Assembly: GCF_009389715.1 (NCBI RefSeq)
Contig: NW_024067679.1
Coordinates: 862,501 to 926,500, forward strand
DNA from: Phoenix dactylifera
Taxonomy: Eukaryota > Streptophyta > Magnoliopsida > Arecales > Arecaceae
DNA: 64,000 nucleotides
Direction: 5' to 3'
Shown here: positions 1-9,722 of the stretch, one piece after another
Layout: each line of letters starts with the position of its first letter
How positions within the stretch are numbered: the stretch's first letter is position 1
Translations under genes and position numbers: made by a program
The notes under the pieces: model-generated
The model's database searches: none
What the model saw: only the letters and a program-made list of their open reading frames with translations
What the model was told of the DNA's origin: nothing

Positions 1-1114
1 ATAATAAAGTGTAGTGTGCATAAACAGAATGACTTTCATAGAGCACTAATACCTCCACCACAACATGGTACAGCTTGAATTTTAGGTGCACTACTCAAGT
101 TCGCAAGTGTTTACTACAGTTTATTAGAACCTGATCTATCAAATTTTCAGAATATCACATGTTGTCTACATTCGTCAAGAATGGTTCGTATGTAAAGAAA
201 GAGCTATCAATCCCAACTAAATATCCAAAGTACACAAAGGTCCAATACAATGGAGTCAAACCAGCCATTACCACATGTCACTGGGTTCAGCCCGACCAAC
301 CCTATTCATGCTTTTTTTTTTTTTTTTAAAGACATATGGTGATTACAATAGTCCAACCCCCTTAGGCTCTAGCAAGGTCCATGTAGCGAGTTTTCAGCCA
401 ATGACTCTTGATCCAGTTGGCTCAAGGCATTAGGTGAAAACACCCCTCGGGCTTAATTACTCGAACCAAACTACGCCACGAGGTTAGACTTGTCATCTCC
501 TCATTTATTTATTTATTTTATTTTATTTTTTTCAAAATAGAGAAGGTAAACTGAACCATATAATGTGACTGCAACGTGACTATAGGTCAACCAAGATCGG
601 AACATAAGGCACTTAGATGATCTAGCCGGGGTATTCAACCTCTATCTTTATGTGAAAACTAAATCAAGAACCTTATAGTACGGACAAGGATACTCGTACT
701 TCTTTTACAGATATGGCTTAATAAAAATGCATTAAACAAATGTGAACTCCTGAGGCCTTCCTATAATCATTAAATACATGTGCGGGGATCTAATAATAGA
801 TCTCTAATTAGTCATAGTACGCATGTATTCCTTGCCTTAATAGTTGCACAAACTCAATATGAAAATACATGTGCATTTGCTTAGAAAAGAATGCAAAATC
901 ATTTTTTTTTTTTTTTGCAAAATACTTCCCTCCCCCCAACTTAAACGTTGCATTGTCCTCAATGTAATAGATACAAGAAAACTATAATGAAAGACAGTAG
1001 AGAAAATAATATTGGAGAGAAAGGAATACCTTGAGCTGTTGATATCCAGAAAATAAAACCTACAAAACTAGAAAAATAATTCTAACTAATATACACATAC
1101 CTTTGCCTTCATGT
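1..1114 (-). other. 3' non-coding region of the gypsy element with a polypurine tract
   Basis: No coding potential is seen. On the minus strand positions 938-925 read GGGGGGAGGGAAG, a good plus-strand primer (PPT) candidate downstream of integrase. No similarity to the 5' LTR (14.4-16.3 kb) was found by eye, so the 3' LTR should start left of the window. If a env-like ORF, common in Athila, ever followed pol here, it is gone. Confidence 0.55.
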
Positions 1115-2189
1115 TCAGTCATAAGAAGGCTCCCCCAAGAAAAAGGAGTCCTCTTCATCTGCAAAATTCTTAAGAAAAGGTTTTAACCTGTGTCCATTTA
1201 CCTTAAAAATTCTACCATCCCGTGGATTCTCAATCTCAACCGCCCCATGTGGAAAAACAGTTTTTATAATGTAAGGACCTGTCCATCTCAATCGCAACTT
1301 ACCAGGAAACAGATGTAAGCGGGAATCATATAAAAGAACTTTTTGCAAAGGTTCAAAAGATTTTTTTAAAATTGATTTATCATGTAAGATTTTCATTCGT
1401 TCTTTGCAAATTTTAGCAATGTCATAAGCATCTCTGCGAATCTCATTAAGCTCGTTTAATTGCAATTTTCTAGCTAGACCGGCATCTTGTAAATCAAAAT
1501 TCAATTTTCTAATTGCCCAATACGATTTATGTTCTATTTCTACAGGCAGATGACACGCTTTTCCATAGACTAGCCGGTAGGGAGACATGCCAAGAATGGT
1601 TTTGTATGCAGTACGATAGGCCCATAATGCATCTGATAGTTTCAAGGACCAATCTTTTCGTGATGGGTTCACCGTTTTCTCTAAAATACGCTTGATCTCC
1701 CTATTGGCTAATTCTACTTGGCCACTAGTTTGCGGGTGATATGGGGTAGCAACTTTGTGGGTGACACCATACTTTTTTAATAATGTCTCAAAAGGCTTAT
1801 TACAAAAGTGTTTTCCACCATCACTAATTATGACCTTAGGCATCCCAAATCGTGAAAAAATATTTTCTTTTAAAAACTTCAGGACGGGTTTGTGATCATT
1901 GGTCTTACAAGCAACAGCTTCTACCCATTTGGACACATATTCGACACCGACTAAAATGTACTCATATCCAAAAGATGGTGGGAATGGGCCCATAAAATCG
2001 ATACCCCAACAATCGAAAATTTCGATAATAGTAATGGGTTGAAGAGGCATCATTTGCCTACGAGTTAGACTTCCAATACGTTGACATGGATCACATGTCC
2101 TGCAGAACTCGTGGGCATCTTTGAACATAGTGGGCCAATAGAAACCACATTGCAAAATTTTTGCAACAGTTTTCTTAGAGGCAAAGTGT
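1115..2189 (-). pseudogene. gypsy integrase, C-terminal part (disrupted by CACTA)
   Basis: This is the 3' part of the Athila pol gene. It carries the second half of the HHCC zinc finger (CRTCDPCQR), then the DDE core: D in [12 protein letters not shown] in [11 protein letters not shown] and E in [14 protein letters not shown] long C-terminal domain ends at TAG near 1115. The open stretch starts formally at 2155, but the same frame continues to the CACTA edge at 2189 and resumes at 8833 on the far side. The first zinc-finger half (SFCHTDACGGH) is therefore 6.6 kb away. Apart from the insertion this integrase portion is open, which makes it the best kept part of the element. Confidence 0.88.
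2187..2189. repeat. Target site duplication of CACTA, left (TGT)
   Basis: TGT directly precedes the CACTA terminus and is repeated at 8830-8832 directly after the other end. Three base pairs is the standard CACTA target duplication. Confidence 0.9.
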
Positions 2190-2204
2190 CACTACAGGAA
2201 ACTA

Positions 2205-2540
2205 GGCCTTTCCCGACTTACTTTTACCGACGCTAGGGGAAAGCGTCGGTAAAGGTTGGCTCACAGCCAACCTTTCCCGACGCTTTGGGTTAGCGTTGGA
2301 AAAGCGAAAGAAACAACGACGTTATAAAGCGTCGTTATAAGTTTGAGAAACAACGACGCTTATAAGCGTCGTTAGGAGTTTTCCCGACGCTAGGGAAAGC
2401 GTCGGAAAAGTTTGGCCCAGCCCAACCTTTGCCGACGCTTTTAATAAGCGTCGGTAAATCCAAAGAAACGACGACGCGTTGATGCGTCGGTCAAATATTT
2501 AGAATCTACGACGCTTAAAAGCGTCGTTAGGAAACATTAA
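2205..2540. repeat. CACTA left subterminal hairpin array
   Basis: About eight short inverted units of the type CCGACGCTNNNAGCGTCGG, or the variant ACGACGCTNNAAGCGTCGT, lie every 30-45 bp. Such subterminal repeats are the binding sites of the TNP1/TNPA-type protein in En/Spm elements. Two subtypes alternate, one ending CCGACGC and one ACGACGC. Confidence 0.85.
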
Positions 2541-2559
2541 ACCCCCCAACCGGCCCCGT

Positions 2560-2990
2560 CTCCTCCATTTTCTATCGGTCGAGTCAGTCGATGCCCTAGC
2601 TCCATCGCCGTCTTCTCAGCTCCGTCGCGATCCGTGGCTTCCCCGCTGCCGTCTTCCTCCTCCTTCTCCTCCTCCTCCTCCTCCTCCTTCTCGTCCTCCT
2701 CCTCTTCTTTGTTTTCAGGGCTTGCAAACTGATCTCACCTCCATCCGTAGCCTCGATCGGCGATCGAAGATTCCGCTTCTCCGCCGCCGTCGACCTCGCC
2801 GTCGTCTGAGGTAAGTCTCCTCCTCCTCCTTCTCTTCCTCCTCCTCCTCCTCCTCCTGTTTGTTTTCTTCTTGTCTTTAACGCTCGCCCAGCCCCCTCTC
2901 CTCATCCTCTCTCGGTCGATGCCCTAGCTGCGCGCCGACATCAAACCTCCATCCCGAGCCCTAGCTAGTCGGCGGTCGTCTGAGGTAAGT
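2560..2990 (+). promoter_or_regulatory. Probable promoter and 5' untranslated exons of the CACTA gene
   Basis: A CT-rich, GC-rich leader follows the left subterminal array, with long CTC/CCT runs. Two related blocks occur, each containing TCGATGCCCTAGCT and each ending in CGTCTGAG followed by a consensus splice donor GTAAGT (near 2811 and 2982). This looks like a duplicated first exon with alternative donors. The next acceptor is the AG at 3893-3894. No TATA box was identified with confidence. Confidence 0.5.
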
Positions 2991-3894
2991 GATCCTCATA
3001 CTCTCTTTTAAGATTCTTGACAACCTTTCTAGAATTACTGAACTAGATAGTCACTAGTTTCTGGTGATTTACAGCCGTCAAAAGCATTATAGCATAATCT
3101 GGAACCATAGTGTTTTTGGTTTTTAGCATCAAAAGACTTGAAACTAGTTGATTGCTTGTAAAATGTCAAAGGACTAATAGAGTTGAAGATTACATGTCTG
3201 ATGCTTTCAAGCTGACAGACTTGTAATTGCCCCCTTTCCTTTACATCCTGTTTCTGAAGAGAAACTAGCATAAAAAGTATCTCTTACCAAATTATTATGT
3301 TGGAGTGTTGGACTGTATCTATTGTTGGGTCCCTATGCAGGGAATATGTGCTTGCCGGCTAGCTAATATTCCAGGTTAAGGTCTAGTAGTTTTGCACAAA
3401 TTAGTACGGTGTCAAGTTGTGGTCTGCCATTATATCAAATCCTGATGTCCAAGTAGGTTGGTCGGTTACATGTCCTGTATATCAAACACCTTGAAGCATG
3501 TCCAGCCTGAAGGCAATACTGATTATTATAACATGTTGGTTGTCACATAATAACGACTTGTGCCAAAATGCAGAAAGTTTTTACAAGGTTCTTGCATTGC
3601 CAGTACTCAGGGGGGGCATGCTTGTTTGTTGCCCCTTTCTACCCTGGAATGAAAAATGATATATTTAAGCTCAAAGGAATATGTTCATATTTTTATTCTG
3701 GCTTGTTGATTTTTTGAATGCTATAATTATAAGTCAAGGATGTTTCATTCGCTCTGATCAATTGCTCCTTGACTTATGAGTTCATTCCAGTTCTAACTAT
3801 TTTGCTTTAAATCATTTGCTTTTAATGGCTAGATGTTCATTCCAGTTCTAACTATTTTAAATCATTTACCTTTAATGGACTTGTTATTTTATAG

Positions 3895-5379
3895 ATGGAC
3901 TGGGGAGAGTGAGGCGAACACGAGGGCCCACTCGAGCACGGGACGTATGGAGCCTACCTGAGGATGAGAAGATTGTCGTCCATTGCAACGAGCTGGGGCA
4001 GCCCATCAAGAATGCTGCAAGCATTTTATCAACTTTTTTAGGATCGGTTGCGCGGAAGGGACAATTGTGTCCACTCAACTATACGAAATGGAACGAAATG
4101 CTTCCTTCGTATAAGGTTGAGCTTCTTAGAGTTGTTGAGGTAAAGAATTGAATTTGCTTACTATCTTCAATTATTTTTTGATTTAACATTGATATAACAT
4201 TTTTGACTTTGATGTAGACAAAATTTGTCCTTCCTGCAAATAGTCATGATTGGGTGCTGAAGTCCGTCAACCGCAAATGGAAAGAATATAAGGCGAAGCT
4301 AAAGGCGGATTGGAAGCACGAGGGCATGACTGAAGAGGAGGTGGCCCGTGTTTGTCCTCCAGATGTAATCTCTCATCAGTGGAGGGAGCTTGTCCACTAC
4401 TGGTTTTCCGAGAGAGCTCAGGTTGTGTATATTTTTTCAATACCTTAGATTGTATTTACTATTATTATAGATTAGAAATTTATACATTTTATGCATTACA
4501 TTGTTTATTGTTTTTCGGGGAAGACATATTCCAATATTGGTAGAGCTGCTCGAGCATCACAGACTGTTCCTCACACTTCAGGCTCCATGAGTTATGCGAG
4601 GCGTAGAGCTGAATTCGTAAGCTTTCTTGAAATAATTTAAATTTATTTTAAATTATTCTATCATATAGCATGAATACTCTTGAAATATACTTTTTGTTGT
4701 AGATGGATGATAATGGGAGGGAGCCTGGTAGGGTGGAGTTTTATAGGATGACTCACACCCACCGAGATGGCAGCTTTGTCCGGGAGGAGTCAAGAGATAT
4801 AGTTGTATGTATTCATCTTTGGCTTGTGCTGTATTTTTTTTGGTTTTATTATTGGCATACATTAATTTTAATTTTTTTTGAGAGATATAGGATAGGGCAA
4901 CAAATCTTATTTCGGAGCGCGTCGGGGGGTCATCATCATCCGACGCGACCCATAATATTGAAGCTGAAGTGCTCGCTGAATTGATGGGCCCAGAGCGTTA
5001 TGGTCGAGTGCGGGGTTACGGCGTTGGAGTTACCCCCACTCAATTGTCTTCAGTGGGCACATATACAAGAAATGCCAGAGAATCTAGTAACACTGCAGAA
5101 GTTCGTCGGCTTCAAGCAACTATTGATGAGTTGAAGCAAAACCAAGCAAATTTGCAGTCTCAGCTTACGAATATTTCTTCCATGTTACAACGGTTTCTTC
5201 CTTCTCAGGTAATTAACTTTATTATATTTCAATACTTTACATATTATCAATTATGATATATGGGTTGATGTATCACATTATTCCTAACTTTTATGTTTTC
5301 TCTTTCTTTTTTGTTGTAGATTCCTGATTCTTCAAACGCTACTAGACATGATGATGATGGAGCTGAATCCCGTCCCTGA
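3895..5379 (+). CDS. TNP1-like, Transposase_24 (Ptta/En/Spm) family protein, six exons
   Basis: Exons at 3895-4139, 4218-4421, 4524-4616, 4703-4804, 4891-5208 and 5320-5379 all have GT..AG introns and join in phase 0. They give about 339 codons ending in TGA. The protein shows the family pattern: PEDEKIVVHCNELGQP, a WVLKSVNRKWKEYKAKLK block, SQTVPHTSGSMSYARRRAEF, GREPGRVEFYRMTHTHRDG, and a C-terminal MGPERYGRVRGYG. A short coiled coil (about residues 275-305 of the joined frame, VRRLQATIDELKQ onward) follows. Family members are thought to bind subterminal repeats. The ATG at 3895 is out of frame by one base with the rest and gives only a five-codon peptide, so a 1-bp loss after the start codon or a different start is implied. 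Confidence 0.85.
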
Positions 5380-5664
5380 TGCATTCTAGATTATCTTTTA
5401 TGAGTTTGATATGTATATGTTTCTTATTTTTCAGAGTACATTGTAATTTGCTTTTTCAGAGTACATTGTAATTTGTATGGCAGCTTTTCTGATACATGAG
5501 TTAAAAACATGGAGTTTTAATCAGATATATCAATATTCATATTTTGACTGATCTGAGTATTTGTGTCAATGTATCAATGTAATACAGGTTCATATTGTTA
5601 TAATATATATTTTGTAATTTGTATTTTATAATACTGATTATTGTTTTATTTTTTTTTAAATCAG

Positions 5665-6256
5665 GAATTCCTTGGGAACTGGAGGGCTGTGCCTACTAGT
5701 ACTGGTAATTAAGCTCCTCTAACCTCTCTATCACGCCCTTCTGCGTCCCCTTTTGACAGGATGGCCTCTCATCATATCCAAAATGAGTTAGCTATTTGCT
5801 GAGGCTTTATGTAGTTTTGGATCACCAAAAAGGGTGGCCTTCCGTGAACTGGTTAGTTTTCTTGATTCTATTGTGATGTGTTGGTGTGTTGATTAGATAT
5901 CCTTTTGAGTTCTTCTTGGTTAGTTTTCTTGGTTCTGTCGTGATGTGTTAGTGTGTTGATTAGATATCCTCTTGACTTCTTCTTAAATCTCTCCTTCCAC
6001 ATGGTGAGCTTGTTACTAATTGAGACCCTAATTTAGTTTGGATGCAGAGGGTCTACAACTCTAGATCTAAAAAGGTGGTCTTTAGTGTCCAATTTTGTTT
6101 ACGCTGTGTAGTTATTCGTTTATTAAATCCTCTCTTGTGTTTGGTAGGGCTGATGAGATGCAACAAGAGCTGTAGGCTAAGATGGATCAAGCGAGGCAAC
6201 TTCACAGAACAAGAGGAGAAGCTCATAATCCATCTCCAAGCTCTTCTTGGCAATAG
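5665..6256 (+). pseudogene. Captured R2R3-MYB fragment (end of exon 1, intron 1, exon 2)
   Basis: Bases 5665-5704 encode EFLGNWRAVPTST and are followed by a donor GTAATT. An acceptor TTGGTAG precedes 6148-6256, which encodes [36 protein letters not shown] and ends at a donor GTAAAA. The split glycine codon (phase 1) and the exon 2 limits match the standard R2R3-MYB gene structure. The wording resembles subgroup 1 MYBs (MYB30/60/94/96 type). Exon 2 is 109 bp and lacks exactly seven codons after the RLRW motif (the NYLRP stretch of the R2 end), where the family has about 130 bp. R2 helix 3 is therefore damaged. No exon 3 was found. It is a transduplicated host gene piece inside the CACTA element. 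Confidence 0.85.
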
Positions 6257-6423
6257 GTAAAATATCAGCAAACATGCCTTAGATCCCGAAAAAAAAAAAC
6301 TTTAGAATATATGAGCTTTCTTTGCACAATTTGAGTCAACTTATAAATTAATATATGTTCTTATCATATAATATGAAGTACTTTGGTCCTAGGCTCACTG
6401 TGGTTTATGCCTATATTGGTGTG

Positions 6424-6522
6424 TTAGAAATTAGTTTCTTTTGGGTGGTAACTCTGAGGAAACTAGTGAACTTTACTCGATCTTATATGCCCGTATTTTT
6501 TTCTTTATAGGCTTTCTCGGGA
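6424..6522 (+). repeat. 99-bp perfect inverted repeat, left arm
   Basis: The block starting TTAGAAATTAGTTTC and ending GCTTTCTCGGGA is, by my base-by-base reading, identical to the reverse complement of 8235-8333. The two arms bracket about 1.7 kb inside the CACTA element. No clear target duplication flanks the arms. Confidence 0.9.
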
Positions 6523-7735
6523 ATGAAGGCTTTCCGATTTTTTATATTATAAATAGTTTTCCCCCAGGGTAATTAGAATGTTTCAGAAATTAAAAATTGT
6601 CTTTGTTGAGTTATAAAGCCCAGGAATCAGAAATTTGTGAAGTGTTGCTAAAATATCAGCCTTAGAAGAGGTTGTGTGTTGGATTCCCCGAAGCAGTAAT
6701 CAGATTAAACCAGTTATTTGGCTCTTTTTTTTCTTTTGCTAACACTTCAATTAAATTTTCTCAGACCCAAATCCAACCCAAATGTTGGAGGAAGCCTGAA
6801 AATTGTGAGGTGCTTCTAGCGCCCTTTTGAGAGAACTAATATAAGGATTGCTCAAATATCAGCCTTAAAAGATGATGTGAGTGCTTGATTATTAAACCCT
6901 CTCCATGCTAGTCTAATTCTGTATCTTGGATCACAATTAATCTTTTATACCTGGAGTGACGAAGCTGCATGGCTCGGAAACTGCGAAGTAGTAGCTGTAG
7001 GTCCAACTGATTGCTTGCAGTGATACATTAAATGATGGTGGGTTCACTGCTTTGAGCTTTACCGCAAGTCTGTGAGTAAGAATCAAAGAGATTGCTAACC
7101 AGACAGGGAGTTCAATCTATAGCCTGGTGAAGTAGTCATGAAACTTGACCCCACATTTGATGATTTATAGGGATTTGAGAATCCGTTTACATAGTTATAC
7201 AAAATATAAGAAAGAATCTTTTGTGGTTTTCTGGTTCTAATTATTGGACTGCATTTTATATGCAATGGGACCTAGTATAAAGCTTCTCATTTGTGCAATC
7301 TTATTTCCATGACTCTTCCCCCAAACTGCAATTATATGTTAACGAGGTTGGCCAACAGGCCTAGTTTTAGGATATATTGAGCCAGGCCTTGAAATATGCA
7401 TATTGAAAAAATTGAGTTTCTCAGCCCACTCCCGGCCTATTAGAAAGCAAGAACATTTGTCATTGTGCAGTACTGAGGACTAGCAGCAGAGAGGCGCTGT
7501 TAAAGCATTGCAGTTCCACTGTATTGTTTGCATTGCTTTGAGCTGATATAGGCAGAGGTCTAACCATTGCTTTTTAACACTTGCCTTCTAGGCTATAGTT
7601 GCAAGAAACTTTGTCAAATTACTGTGGATATTCCATGTGATAATTAGCAAACAAGTTGTTCACAGGGCAAGAAGTCATGTTTATTTCATTGCCTATGTAA
7701 ACTGTTATGCTGCAGCTTAAGTTTTGTTATTTTGA
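6523..7735. other. Non-coding DNA between the CACTA inverted-repeat arms
   Basis: No gene was recognised. Two short related segments with AAATATCAGCCTTA occur near 6649 and 6858, suggesting a local duplication. The base composition resembles plant intron sequence, which would fit captured genomic DNA. Confidence 0.4.
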
Positions 7736-7926
7736 ATGCAGAATGGGATCCGTGGGGTGTTCCAGATGATTACGAATGTGAAGTCATTGAGGACGATACT
7801 CCAATTCCGAAACATGTTCCTCAACACCGACTTGCTCCACTTCCAGAAGAGTTCTACAAGACGCTGGAGGCGGTAATGTCGAAACCTGCTCCAAAGGATG
7901 AACCTTCCACTCAATCGAAGGCTTAA
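7736..7926 (+). pseudogene. Captured coding fragment of an unrecognised small protein (3' end)
   Basis: After a pyrimidine-poor but usable acceptor (GAATGCAG) an open frame reads EWDPWGVPDDYECEVIEDD, then IPKHVPQHRLAPLPEEFYKT, and ends with SKA and TAA. Balanced codon use, a proline-rich acidic character and a clean stop make it look like a real C-terminal exon rather than chance. I do not recognise the family. Just downstream (7949-8096) a second frame reads as a hydrophobic stretch, EQIFIFGAIVMPLGCWLAAV onward, that may be a membrane segment. Their relation is unclear. Both lie between the 99-bp inverted arms. Confidence 0.5.
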
Positions 7927-8234
7927 AATTATGGTGTTGTTTGGCTTGAACAAATTTTCATATTTGGAGCTATTGTCATGCCTCTTGGTTGCTGGCTTGC
8001 TGCTGTGGCTTTTATGTCAATGTTTGTCATGGATAAACTGGCTTCCTCTTATGAGAAAAATAATGATAAGAAATACCTGCTGCTGATGTATCTTTAACTG
8101 ATGAACCTTCATTGCCTTAAATTTTTATTGCCATGGGTTGAAAATTTATGCATGACTTTGGTAGATGTGGTAGTTATGATTTTGCTTATTCTGTGAAATG
8201 AAAATTTTGTTTTGATGGTCTCAAGTGCTGTAAA

Positions 8235-8333
8235 TCCCGAGAAAGCCTATAAAGAAAAAAATACGGGCATATAAGATCGAGTAAAGTTCACTAGTTTCCT
8301 CAGAGTTACCACCCAAAAGAAACTAATTTCTAA
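8235..8333 (-). repeat. 99-bp perfect inverted repeat, right arm
   Basis: Reverse complement of 6424-6522 with no mismatch seen, including a run of seven A matching seven T. It lies just inside the right subterminal array of the CACTA element. Confidence 0.9.
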
Positions 8334-8369
8334 TTGCTCTCTGTACACGGATTAAAGAGGTCCATGATG

Positions 8370-8815
8370 CTTGTGCCGACGCTTTATAAAGAAGTCCCTG
8401 ATGCTTGTGCCGACGCTTCGAAAGCGTCGGCAATTGAGCAATTTCCGACGCTTTAAAGCGTCGGGGAAAACTTAATCTGGGACAACGCTCGGGGAAAATC
8501 AGGAATTGCCGACGCACATAAGCGTCGGTAAATCAGGAATGGCCGACGCAAAAAGGCGTCGGTAAAAAAGGAAGTGGCACCACCGGCAATTGAGGAATTT
8601 ACGACGCTTAAAAGCGTCGGGGAAACCGACATCGCCGACGCTATATAAGCGTCGGTAAAGCCATGTTTTTGCCGACGCTTTACTCAAGCGTCGGCAAAAA
8701 CTTTTCCCACTCTGGTATATCCGACGCTTTGCCAACGCTTGGCTTTGCGTCGGGGGTATTTTAGCCGACGCTAATTAGCGTCGGCAAAGCTCCAAAAATG
8801 CGTCGGGAAAGGTCC
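8370..8815. repeat. CACTA right subterminal hairpin array
   Basis: About ten units of the same design as on the left side, for example GCCGACGCTATATAAGCGTCGG and neighbours, spaced 30-50 bp. They run up to the terminal inverted repeat. Their presence on both sides supports one intact transposon with both cis ends. Confidence 0.85.
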
Positions 8816-8829
8816 TTTTTCCTGTAGTG

Positions 8830-8832
8830 TGT
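8830..8832. repeat. Target site duplication of CACTA, right (TGT)
   Basis: Second copy of the TGT found at 2187-2189. The interrupted gypsy integrase frame resumes directly after it. Confidence 0.9.
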
Positions 8833-9722
8833 CCACCGCAAGCATCAGTGTGGCAGAAAGAAAGTACGCTTTGTATATCATAATCCGGTATGCATCGTCT
8901 AAAGGTTTGATCATTGCAATATTTAAACAAATAGGGTTCGTCATAGTAATAATTCTTTACTTCGCGCAAGAAAATTTTTCTATCTGTCGACCCCCAATGC
9001 TCCGGCATCCGGCTTGTAACAAGAAAATTTACAATATCTGCATACCATGGTATACTAGAAAGTGCAAACAACTGCTCTTCAGGGAATGAGTCCTTGATGG
9101 AAAACTGTGGCACTGAATCATGAAAAACTAATCGTGATAAATGGTCAGCAACCACATTCTCTACTCCTTTTTTATCTTTGATAGTGATGTCAAATTCTTG
9201 GAGTAGAAGTATCCATCGTATTAAGTGTGGTTTGGCCTCTTTCTTATCCAACAAATATTTTAGTGCCGCATGGTCCGTGAAGATAACAATAGGAGCACCA
9301 AGGATATAAGAGCGAAATTTATCTAAGGCAAATACTACTGCAAGCAATTCCTTCTCGGTGGTAGTGTAATTCATTTGAGCATCGTTTAAGGTTTTGCTTG
9401 CATAGTAAATGACATATGGCTTATTATCCTTGCGTTGTCCTAGGACAGCTCCTATTGCATAGTCGCTAGCGTCGCACATAATCTCAAAAGGTAATGACCA
9501 ATCGGGTGGTCGCACGATGGGTGCAGTGCTAAGCATAGACTTCAACTTTTTGAATGCCTCCTGACAGGTTTCAGTCCAATTGAACGGTGTATCAAGGGAT
9601 AGGAGATTACATAATGGTCGAGATATGACACTAAAGTCCTTGATGAACCTCCTATAAAATCCGGCGTGACCCAAAAAATGATCTAACATCTCTAACCGTC
9701 TTGGGTGCAGGTAGCTTAGCAA
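8833..9722 (-). pseudogene. gypsy RNase H and start of integrase (broken by CACTA and a frameshift)
   Basis: The frame begins after the RT with HFLGHAGFYRRFIKDFS, continues through the RNase H domain (FEIMCDASDYAIGAVLG, TEKELLAVVFALDKFRSYI, FTDHAALKYLL, VADHLSRL) and ends in the integrase HHCC start (SFCHTDACGGH). It then runs into the CACTA terminus. The last residues of the open frame (after GGH) are read from transposon DNA. It is separated from the RT by a frameshift at a run of six A (plus strand 9673-9678), where the family expects five. Confidence 0.88.

Larger units (their letters stand above)
2190..8829. mobile_element. CACTA (En/Spm) DNA transposon, 6,640 bp, with 3-bp TSD
   Basis: The left end reads CACTACAGGAAAC and the right end reads TTTTTCCTGTAGTG, an inverted CACTACAGGAAA terminus. 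Both ends are flanked by the 3-bp duplication TGT (2187-2189 and 8830-8832). Removing the element and one TGT rejoins the gypsy integrase frame exactly. Both subterminal zones hold dense short hairpins of the form CCGACGCT..AGCGTCGG. Inside are a TNP1/Transposase_24-like gene, a captured MYB fragment and another coding fragment. I saw no TNP2/Transposase_21 catalytic gene, so the copy is probably non-autonomous. Confidence 0.95.

Noticed and set aside
2190-8829. TNP2/Transposase_21 catalytic gene
   Set aside because: I looked for it inside the CACTA element and found no matching text on either strand.
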